64,000 nt of DNA from NCBI GenBank assembly GCA_021234155.1, contig JAJEKV010000036.1, forward strand, positions 13,095,426 through 13,159,425. Reading direction: 5' to 3'. Positions 55,261 to 64,000 of this stretch are shown here, one piece after another. The notes below the pieces were generated by a model. That model made no database searches. It saw nothing but the letters and a program-made list of their open reading frames with translations, and was not told where the DNA came from. The stretch comes from Isoetes taiwanensis (lineage: Eukaryota > Streptophyta > Lycopodiopsida > Isoetales > Isoetaceae). Position numbers and translations under genes: made by a program. The number at the start of each line of letters is the position of its first letter. Positions within the stretch are counted from its first letter, which is position 1.

Positions 55261-55848
55261 CCCAGTGCGCTGGACTCACGGCCGTCGCGGGGACCTATGC
55301 CCACCGCTTGAGCATGATCACGGCGGAACCGCGCAACTCCCCACACTTCAAGAACAATGCGCTTTCCGGTGACTCACCGCCGGCGGGCCGCGGAAAGATG
55401 CTTTGGGAGAGGCCGCTCACGGCAAAGCCTCGAGCACCACCACCTTCCCCCTTAACCGATGGTTTGATGATGAGTGTCGGGGAGCTCAAACGCACACCTT
55501 CGGCAAGTCAGTCCCCATCTCACGCCCACGGTAGTCGGTCAATACCGGTTCCTTTCTCAAGAACAAGAAGGCCGGATACCTCGCGAGAGCATCGACTAAT
55601 TGATGTTTGGTCTCCCGGGCCGCACCCGGGACATTACGGAGAAGGGTCTTGAGCAAGCACCTGACCCCCGCGGGGAACATCACCTGAGGAGCAATGGGTA
55701 CGGTGCTTTGCAAATTTGTATGACCAGCTCGGGGGCGGGCACCAGTCCCTCCACGAGATAGGCATGGCTCGGGTTATCACAGGGGGGATGTCATCATGGG
55801 CCTCTGGCCCCTAGCTAATGGGAAGGCGGCCGATTTAGATGGCATGCG

Positions 55849-56930
55849 GTGAGCTTCCGAAATGGGGCTGGGCCTCCACGGGTGCCTGTTCTCACGGCAT
55901 TGTTCAATAAAGCATTGCGAGAAGGCTTCCCTCACGAATGGACCACTAGTAGAGTAGTGCCCATATACAAAGGGGGACCCTCAATGTCCGGCCAACTACC
56001 GCACTATTATGGTCAGCTCTCTTTTTGCAAAACTGCTTGGTTGGCATCCTTGAGCGTGGCCGACAATATGGGCGGAGGAAACGGAGGTGCGAGCTCTTAC
56101 CGAGGCAGGTTTTCGCCCGCACATTCCACCATTGATCATATCTTCACTCTGCGCACATTGATTGAAGATAGCAGGAATCGCCGCAGAACACGTATTGTTG
56201 TTTCGTGGATTTTGCAAAGGCATTCGACCTGCATACCTTAATAAGCTATGGGACAGATTGCGGCGGTATCTCCCCACGGACTTGCGTAATCGCGATTATA
56301 TAGGCTTGTCTGAGGCATGCTTTCGGGCCGTATCACATCAGCAAAGACCAACGGGTGACCCGACTAGCATTGGAGTGCGTCGGGGGTTGCCCCTCTCCCC
56401 ACACTCTTTGGCCCGTACATTGATCGGTTGGAAGATTGGCTCTAGAGCATGGAGGTGCGGGCACACATATCATGCATCACACAAATCCGCAACTCATATA
56501 TCTTTGGACGATGTCAACCTCATGGCCTATACTCGGAAGACATGCAACGTCACCGGATGCTCTTGACACTTTTTGCCAATTCAGCGGCATGCAAGTTAAC
56601 TTGGCCAAAACTAGGGTGCTTTGCTAGTTGCATCATCCGTCGACCAAGGCTTCCCACATTCACTTACCGGGGGCAGGGAGGTAGAGGTGGCTCCGACCTA
56701 CAAGTACTTGGGGATTGAGTTCTCAACTACCACCCATTGGGATCGCGGCTATCGGGTTGCGGGTCACTGCGGGGTTGGAAAGCACTATATGCCATGCGAG
56801 AACAACGACCACAAAGGCGAGTTGTATGCACAGGGTCACCCGATCACATTTGTTTCGGGCCTTGGTTGAGCCGGCCCTTTTGTATGGGGCAGAAGTTTGG
56901 GGTCCAAAGGATATCCCTCAACACACGGAA
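55849..56930 (+). pseudogene. LINE reverse transcriptase remnant
   Basis: In order: ALREGFPHEWTTSRVVPIYK (RT block 0/1), VDFAKAFD with the first catalytic Asp (about 56203-56226), GVRRGLPLSP (56370-), SLDDVNLMAY in place of the usual YADD (about 56500), NLAKTRVL (56600), YKYLGIEF (56702-) and PALLYGAEVWG in the thumb/connection. The order and spacing are those of LINE RTs, which prime from nicked target DNA. Several frameshifts interrupt it. Confidence 0.82.
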
Positions 56931-57754
56931 TGACCTCGGCGGTCGCGAGAAGGCCTTCTTGGCACGGGCCCCGGGGGTGAAGTCCACCGGTTCCGCACCA
57001 GATCCTACTCCGAGGAGGCGAGGATTTCTACCCCTTCAACGGGCTGCATTGGAACGCCATATCGTTTACTTCCAAAAGGTGGTCGCTATGGCTGATACAC
57101 GCTTGCCCGCCTTGCTTTGCCACGGCAATGGGTCCCCAACGCTGAAATCTGGCTGGAAAGACAAAGCGGGCTCCGGTGGTTCTCACGGGGGGTGTCTGAG
57201 AGGGCAAACGGATGTGTCGAGTCGGGACAAAGAAAGATCGCGAGGCACTTAAACTATACCTTGATGCTACTTTCCTTCGCGGGGTGTGGGATCACGAGGC
57301 TCGACACATGTTAAAATCTGGCACACTATCGCCAGCAAGTCAATCCTAGGCTCACAAGAGGCCCACACCCATACTTGTACACCCGGCTACCCATGAAGAA
57401 ACGCAGGCTTATAGCTTCCATTCGCCGGGGGCACATCGCCTCGCATTGAAACAGGCGTTGGGCTCGTGAAGCCGCGGGAGCAAAGGCTTTGCCGATGTTG
57501 CCACCGGTAGCGATTGAGGATGAATGTCATGCCCTCCGGACACGCCCGACATTTGCCCATATCCCAGAAGCGATATGTTCGATTACTAGTGCACCGCCAG
57601 GCCGTTGCATCGGTTATTGGCTCACGGCATCGATGGGGTTTGTTGGGGTCATACCTCCGAGGAGGTTATGGATGCACGGACTCGTTTGTGTCCCTCACGG
57701 GACGGTATTGAACTGTCCCATGCAATTGTATGCGGTGTGCCGCCAGGCTTATTA

Positions 57755-57900
57755 CTGCTAAGGTTTTCCCTCGAAACCCCTTCGGTAGGGGTTTTTTAAT
57801 CCTGTCGATAATATGCTTGCTGCTCTCTTTTTTGTTTGGGTCCCATAGGCCAATTGGTCTCCGTGGACGCTAAAAACCTATTCTATTCTATTCTATTCTA
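57755..57900 (+). repeat. LINE 3' end: hairpin plus TATTC tail
   Basis: AAACCCC-TTCGGTA-GGGGTTT hairpin at 57774-57796, followed by TTTAATC, GCTTGCTGCTCTC, TTGGGTCCCATAGGCCAATT and four to five TATTC units. Shared with 31060-31240. Such 3' hairpins are often the site recognised by the LINE RT; that role is inferred here. Confidence 0.75.
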
Positions 57901-60625
57901 AAAAGAGAAATTCATAGAGAATTCGGAAAAAAAAATAAAGAATCCAATATGGAGACTGGGCTAGCCAAAGTTCAGGCCCTCTCAAAAGTTTGAAAAAGTG
58001 ATTGCCAATTGTTCGTGTGCAGATTCTAGAATGTTGCACAATTTTAAATTGAAAGGAAACATGCATAAACTTAAGTTATTTTAATGTATGCTAAACCATT
58101 AACTATAAATGAATTTGTTACTGAATAAATATCAATTCTATTGTGTAAAACATCATTGGTTTGCTTCCCAACACATCTATTATATCTTAAATCATCATTG
58201 GTTTGCTTTCCAACACTGGATATTCTTAAAGATGCGAAGCCGGTATCTAATGTCATGAAGAACCCGTTTATATTTTTGGTAATAAAGTTGAATCCTTTAT
58301 TCTCAAAGCCATTATCTATTATTTGTGGAAAACCCATTTATTCTTTATGTAATAAACTTGAATCCTTTATTTTAAAAGCAACAGCTATTCATATGACACT
58401 ACAATGATGATTTCATAGGGCAACCACCACGAGTTGCAAAAATTCTTAAAGCTAAAACTACTCTTGGTTTAAAAATGGATTATGTCCTAGTTTTCTGCCG
58501 TATTTAATATCAACTGTTAATTTGAAATATGATTGGCTACATGCAACACAAAGCAATTTGAAGATGCAAAACCACCACTATTTTGAAAGATACACTGTTA
58601 ATTATATTATGAGAAACTTGATGTCTTTATTCTATGTAACATAAATGGCTCCTGCAATAAGATCTCCATGAGTTGATTGGGGTACCACTATGAGTTGTCT
58701 ATTCTTTAAAGCTAAAGACACTAGTGGTTTACAACCTATACTACTAATTCAACACCATGTCACATAGAAATAAAACATAGCAATAAACCAAGAAAATTCA
58801 CCACCACAAAGAACCATAATGGTTAACTATACCATCAAACCATAATGAGAAAATATAGGTGCTTACTATGTGGATATACCACATTGAAAAACCTTAAATA
58901 TAAACTTCACTCTTTAACTGCATCTAGTTATTCAACATATTAACCCACAAAGTAGTATTAGTTTATTTTATTAGTATTTGATAAAAAATAATTTGAAAAA
59001 CTAATAAGAATTTTTTTGGGGGCAGCCTTGTATATAATCATAAACTGTCAGTAACTGCCATGATAAATGCTATCCACCACTCTGCAGCTGCACCATTTTC
59101 GAATTATAAATTTCTTTACCAAATTCTTCCCTGGTTTGCCTCGCGTTCACTATCCCGCTCATGCATTCTCTGCCTTCATTCCGATCACCAATTCTTGATC
59201 CAACTATGGCCCCAAAATCCATTCCCCAACTCAGTGCTTGCTCTTCACCACATCAGAACCAAGAAATCAACACTTTCGGCAGTGGAAAATTACTAGCAAG
59301 TAGAAAACTTTTGGCGTTATCCATGATGGTACGAGTAGAAATATGTTGCATTTAGTATGCTTCATTCCTTTGCAAGAAGCACAAGGATGTTTGAGATAAG
59401 CCAAACAACTTACATTGTTCATGAGTCATGATGCCTTTTCTTAATGTACAATTTTTTTTACCATTTTCTTTGAAGACTTTCAATCCACAAAGGACTCTCA
59501 ATTCATTAACAAATGTCCAAAACGTGAGAAAAAAATTGAAAGGGCAATAGCCATCTCGATATGAGCGATCTTGATTTTTGGAGTAGCAATATAGATGACC
59601 AAAATTCACTTTCTTAAAAGTTATTAGACATGAAAAAAATATCAACTGACTGATCATGAGTTACAAACAAAGAGGAACCAAAGTTTCTCACTCACATCTA
59701 TGCAATGTTATTTCAACATAAAATGGTTGTTATAAATATGGAGTACCAAATGCAACTATGTTCCCACTCTGTATCTCCAATATGAAATAGATGTTATAAA
59801 TTAGGGCACCGATGCAAGTATATTCCCGTTGTTGCTTAGCATTATCTATCTCTATCAAAGAACAAAGTGGAAACAATTTTAAGAAGTGAACTTAATATAC
59901 ATGCTATAACATATAAGGCATGAGCTCCTATCTTGGCACTATTGTTTCTATGGCTCATTAATTTGGCTCTATCTAATAATTTGGCTCCTCTTTCTCAATT
60001 TTATGAACATCGAAAGACCTACAAATACCATTTCTCTGCTTGCATGATGCCAGTTTCAATCATATTATAAGAGTTTTTTAAAAACCTCCAAAATGTACAA
60101 TGATACGTTTTAGACTACATTTCTTTTTGTTGGTACTGTAAACATATGCATCCTTGGGAGTATAGAGGGATCACTTGATTGTTAGAATTGTTCACATTCT
60201 TTTCCTTGGTTCAAATGCGTGTTGAGGAAAAACATAGTGTTATATCTTATTTTTAGGGGACACCAAAATAGAGACATCAAGCAGTGAATCCTTTATCGAA
60301 AACAAAAATTGGAAAAAGAAGCAAGACTTAAAATTGGAAAGGAAGCAAGACTCTTGGCATGTTGAAACACAAGTATTTTTGAAACTTCAAGCCAACGGAA
60401 ACACATAAATTTTTGTATATGAAAATGCAAATTTTGTGCTTCAGTCTTGTTCCTACAATCTTCATATACAAATTTTCATGCTCCAGATAATTTTTGAGCA
60501 TTAAACAACCATCGCTTTAAATTATCACTACGCCTGGCAACGCCGAGCACCATAACTAGTTTGGCTTTTAATCTATATCTAACTCTAACATAGCTAACCT
60601 TACCTTCTTAATTACTCACATGAAT
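57901..60625. other. AT-rich intergenic stretch with short direct repeats
   Basis: No gene recognised. 58147-58220 contains two copies of CATCATTGGTTTGCTT, and 58262-58380 two copies of a unit with AATCCTTTATTYT and GTAATAAARTTGAATCC. The rest shows nothing I can name. Confidence 0.5.
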
Positions 60626-61189
60626 AATATAAGGGAAAGACTACAAAATACCCTTATGTTTTGACGAATTTCACGATATACCCCTGAGTTTAAATAAATT
60701 ACTGAGATGCCCTTGGTCAATGCATATCCCTCTGTACAATTTTAAGTTTCACCTAATGCCCTCTAGTTTTTCGTATTTCATGGAATATCCTTTTGTAACA
60801 GATATTCATGGTATGGCGTCTTTTTAAGAAAGACGCCTATTTTTATTCTTAGTACCTTAAAGGAAGGGAAGACACCAAATTAACTTTTGCTCCATTGATT
60901 TGCTCTCAGCCCATCGATTTCCTCTAGCGATTTGCAATGATCCTCTTGTCGAAAGCACTAATTCGATCCAATTTACAATAACAACTCATTATAGCCAAAT
61001 AAAATCAAGAAAGAGGATTTGTAGGAGTTAAGAAGTAGTGAAGGATGCAAGGGCAGAGATCATAGTTCATTCACATGCAAGGCCTAATAGTATTTGGTGA
61101 ATTTTGAAATTTGAAGGAAACTTGCGTTCTAGTTCTCAAGGGCGTTTGGGAAATTCAAAGAAAATTTAAGGGCATTTGGGAAATTAATT

Positions 61190-61620
61190 GAAATCAACAC
61201 CATATAGTACGAAATCAACACCATATAGTATTCCGCTTGAAATCTTATAGTATTTTGTGAATCTTGTTATACAGTATAGCAAATTTTGTACTTGCATACC
61301 CCACAAACGGGGAACTTTACGTACGGCGTAGATTAAGGAATAAGGGGTGAATATGCCTATCCAACAGCTCTCATTGCCCGGAGTCACCCCCCGTGTGAAT
61401 ATGCACCCAAACCAAAGGGGGTTTAAGGGGGATTTTAATTTAAATGTGTTGGACCCAATGGTTGTGTTAATTAACGTCAATGGTAGTTATGTGTTGGTTG
61501 TTAATGTCAATAGCTGTTATGTGTTGGTTGTTATGTGTTGGGGGATTTAATTTTTATATGTTGGATGTTAATGGTTTGTGTTGCAAAAAAAAAAATTTTT
61601 TCCCCTTCGGGGCCATAGGG
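61190..61620 (+). repeat. Foldback-family copy 3 (centre plus right arm)
   Basis: Contains the centre (CTTATAGTATTTTGTGAATC, GCATACCCCACAAACG, CCAACAGCTCTCATTGCCCG) and the right arm (ACCCCCCGTGTGAATATGCA, AGGGGGTTTAAGGGGGATTT). Next come tandem GTTATGTGTTGGTTGTTA-like units, an A-run and a TTCG-looped CCCC/GGGG hairpin. No left arm is present, showing that the arm inversion is not obligatory. Confidence 0.8.
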
Positions 61621-62238
61621 ACATCCCCGTGATTGTGACAAAAATTTTAGAATTCAAACCAGAAAAAAACTAGAATTCATTTCACCTGTAGCTTCTGAAT
61701 TTGATCGCAATAAAATAAATAGAACATAAGTAAAAGTTACCATAAAGATAGAGCAGATTGATCCCATTATTCTGAAAGTCATAAAGTTTGCAACACCCAT
61801 ACATAAACATTTTTCAACTGGAATTTAACAGCAACCTTTAGCCTCCATGGATTCTTGTGGTGAGAAACCAAAGTGGGAAACTTTTCTGCTTGTTAGCACA
61901 AGGATCTAGAAGCCTTGGAATTTGCTTAATAACTGCCTCAAAATCTAAAAATGCATAGTAATTTTTTGCAAGCTTCATTCGGAATAAGCCATAAAACAAT
62001 ATCCAATAGCGCAATCCTATATTAATCAGCTGGTGAAAGCCTACCAAACCCGGCCGAAAAATTGCTGTTTTAGCATACATAACTTAACCAAACATATTCA
62101 TATCATACACTATCAAAAAGATCTCGGAGAGAGCTTTCCAACACAATAAAAATCATCTCAAACAGAGCTCTGGATCAAAAGTTATGATAAGAAATGTGTT
62201 GCCGGCGGGGAAACTGCACTACATGCGCCCTTCAAGCC

Positions 62239-62554
62239 CTTCATGTGCCCATTATGCACCACACACACAAAAAGAGGGCTTTTGTTGTGAGCCATTGGTT
62301 GTTGACCATTGAAAAAAAAGGCTAAAATCAATGGCCCTCATGTGCCCATTATGCACCACACGCACAAAAAAAGGGCTTTTGTTGTGAGCAATTGGTTGTT
62401 GACCATTGAAAAAAAAAGGCTAAAATCAATGGCTCAGAAATGGTGCACTCTAGATGTACGCATTAGTACATCCATTTGAATACATCACGAAATCATAAGA
62501 AAACCTTAGTGAAAAGCGTACAAAAACACAAAGAAAACCCCCTGTTATTATGCT
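62239..62554 (-). repeat. Dispersed repeat R, copy 3, with internal 97-bp duplication
   Basis: Inverse of 19940-20133: AAGGGCTTTTGTTGTGAGC, TTGACCATTGAAAAAAA, TGGTGCACTCTAGATGTACG and CCCCCTGTTATTATGCT. The outer part is duplicated in tandem with a 97-base period (starting near 62241 and 62338). Confidence 0.75.
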
Positions 62555-62695
62555 ACATATGGGCATTTGAATAATTTTAAAAGATACACCATACTTTGTA
62601 TTTTGATCAAGGGCATCTCAGAAAATTATCAAAAGTCAGGGGTATGTGGTTAAATTTGTAAACATAAGGGTAATTTGTAGTTTTTCCCTTAATAT

Positions 62696-63154
62696 AATAT
62701 ACCATTAAGTATTCATAGTGACGTGTCACCTATTCGTACGTATGACGTATAAAATACGTGGAGCATCACATTCATAATGATTGGGCATGCACATGTTGAT
62801 ATAGATGGCTTCTTTGGGACTTTCTCTACTAAAACATGACTAGTCTCCCTGAACTCATGAACATGTTTCAGAGTTGTGTTAGCCCTAATCCCATAGCCTT
62901 CATGGTCGATGAGGTTGCAGAATGAAAATCATTTGTAGAGGGACACTGAAGGGCAAGGATCAATTGACAGGGCACACTAGCCCACTTTAGTTCAAGTTCT
63001 GAGTTAGAGTTGGAATACCAATCATACAATATAAATGGAGGCCATCTGATAAGTTGTGGATGCATGTGCAAGGGATTGAAATGTGGCAAAGGGGCCCTAA
63101 GGATGAAATAAATTTTCCCATAGATGAGCCACAACCACTTTCCCCTTTCAAAAA
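62696..63154. other. Intergenic stretch, nothing recognised
   Basis: No gene or repeat identified between the long-TIR element and the TRIM-like element. Confidence 0.45.
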
Positions 63155-63795
63155 TGTAACGTTCCTAATCGACATGCCCTTAACAAACTGGACAAAACCG
63201 CCTAGACGTTTATGAGTAGTCGCTTCTACCCATTTATGCCGGTGTCTCGGGAACGCGACACCAAGATCCACTTGAGTGGTCTCCAATCTCACCCACTAGA
63301 ACTATGCTCATCCTTAAGCATCACAAACCATATCACACCATCCCATGACTTCCAAGACCAAGTCATGATCTACCGTCCAACAGTATTCTGGGTCATACTT
63401 GCCCTGAGCCGTACTCTGATACTAAATGTAACATTCCTAACTGACATGTCCTTAACCAACTGGGGGTCTAAGCACAATGGTGAGGGACACTTTTTATGTC
63501 GGCGACATATGGTGCTTGTGCTATGCTTTAAAAACTATTTTCTTTGTATTTTGAAAAAAAAAAATATTATTATTATTTTGATATTTTTCTCAAATACGCA
63601 TTTATGTTTCGCCTAAATTTTCAGCCCAAACGGACTTCTAAAAAAAAAAGATAAAAATAAAAAAACATTCAGTAGGGGGTGCTGGTGCTATGCTTGGATT
63701 TCGCGAAAATGTCCTCCAGCTACGTGCGTTTACCCCTGGGCAAAACCATGTAGACATTTATGAGTAGTCGCTTCTACCCATTTAGGTCTCCCATG
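63155..63795 (-). mobile_element. TRIM-like element (short LTRs, minus strand)
   Basis: Two direct repeats start TGTAACRTTCCTAA (63155 and 63427). Beside the right one, on the plus strand, CTCTGATACTA (63414-63424) is complementary, with one mismatch, to the usual plant initiator-Met primer site TGGTATCAGAG. LTRs of about 100 bases and an interior of about 170 bases without coding capacity fit a terminal-repeat retrotransposon in miniature. The right LTR is split by an insertion at 63465-63735. A related LTR lies at 29715-29811. Confidence 0.6.
63465..63735. mobile_element. 271-bp insertion nested in the TRIM LTR
   Basis: It interrupts the LTR between ACCAACTGGG and CAAAACC, and CTGGG is present on both sides (63460-63464, 63736-63740) as a 5-base duplication. 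It contains two copies of a GGTGCT..TGCTATGCTT phrase and A-runs. No terminal inverted repeat or family was recognised. Confidence 0.6.
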
Positions 63796-64000
63796 GGTCC
63801 ATTACAAAAAAAATTAAAGACTCTAGCCAGATAGTGAAAAGGCATCTGGGATTACATAACACATTGGAAGGATGATTGAGAGGGAAAGCATACATTATCA
63901 TTTAAGAAGAATCGCTAAGAATCCCTAGTCAATTATTGGAAAAAAATAGTTTCATGTTTAGAAATTGAGCAGTCATGTGGCAAAAGTTAAGAGACAATTT
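63796..64000. other. Right edge, nothing recognised
   Basis: Short AT-rich end of the window with no recognisable feature. Confidence 0.4.

Larger units (their letters stand above)
53170..57900 (+). mobile_element. Degraded LINE (non-LTR retrotransposon)
   Basis: A GC-rich block of about 4.7 kb in AT-rich DNA. In plus-strand order it has an ORF1-like region, an endonuclease, a reverse transcriptase, a GC-rich hairpin and a (TATTC)n tail at 57879-57900. Frames change every 100-300 bases, so it cannot be active as read. It differs sharply from its neighbours in composition. Either the element is GC-rich by nature or it arrived from a differently composed source. 5' end and target duplication were not identified. 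Confidence 0.85.
60631..62690. mobile_element. 2.06-kb element with long terminal inverted repeats
   Basis: The left end (60631-60740) and right end (about 62580-62690) are reverse complements at high but imperfect identity over roughly 110 bases: AAGGGAAARACTACAAA, ACCCTTATGTTT, ATACCCCTGA and CTGAGATGCCCTTG in order. AATAT stands on both sides (60626-60630 and 62691-62695) as a possible 5-base duplication. The interior has no transposase. It holds a perfect-stem hairpin at 60815-60838 (GGCGTCTTT/AAAGACGCC), a foldback-family copy and repeat R copy 3. It is probably a non-autonomous DNA transposon with nested repeats; the superfamily is uncertain. Confidence 0.6.

Overview
The window looks like nuclear DNA of a land plant with a large, repeat-rich genome. 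Evidence: Ty3/Gypsy (Metaviridae) LTR elements of the plant Tat type, a split HKT/TRK-type cation transporter gene, PPR (pentatricopeptide) pseudogene pieces, an exon resembling chloroplast HCF164, a degraded LINE, a Harbinger-like MITE and a TRIM-like element. The low gene density and the TRK-like features of the HKT protein point to a gymnosperm or another non-angiosperm; that placement is inference. No rRNA, tRNA gene or CRISPR array was recognised.

Layout. 1-4.1 kb: no gene recognised; a microsatellite and a strong hairpin. 4.1-15.3 kb: a complete minus-strand Gypsy element (element 1) with 2,490-bp LTRs and an exact 5-bp target duplication (AATGG). 15.3-20.2 kb: diverged repeats in direct and inverted orientation. 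20.2-21.2 kb: an unidentified, frame-broken coding-like stretch, then a 64-codon HCF164-like exon. 22.3-24.5 kb: two copies of an undescribed foldback repeat. 27.0-29.2 kb: the one convincing host gene, a three-exon HKT transporter (minus strand, 611 aa) whose second intron is GC-AG. 29.7-32.6 kb: TRIM LTR fragment, possible LINE 3' end, 480-bp tandem duplication.

33.5-50.5 kb: a related Gypsy family in a rearranged cluster: LTR - internal - LTR - truncated internal - duplicated host flank (PPR pseudogene) - LTR - truncated internal. 50.8-51.7 kb: Tourist/Harbinger-like MITE with TAA duplications. 53.2-57.9 kb: a GC-rich, frame-broken LINE with endonuclease and reverse transcriptase motifs and a TATTC tail. 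60.6-62.7 kb: an element with about 110-bp inverted ends that carries a third foldback copy. 63.2-63.8 kb: a TRIM-like element with a nested insertion.

The two Gypsy families are sisters. Both prime from a site matching tRNA-Gln, place an extra RNase H between protease and reverse transcriptase, have lost catalytic residues in the RT-linked RNase H, and end their LTRs in hairpins whose stems show paired substitutions between families. The best candidates for something undescribed are the foldback family with its UUCG-type hairpin and the paired LTR-terminal hairpins. A technical warning: differences between repeat copies concentrate on CAG/CTG trinucleotides and often change length, so some frameshifts may be base-calling errors.
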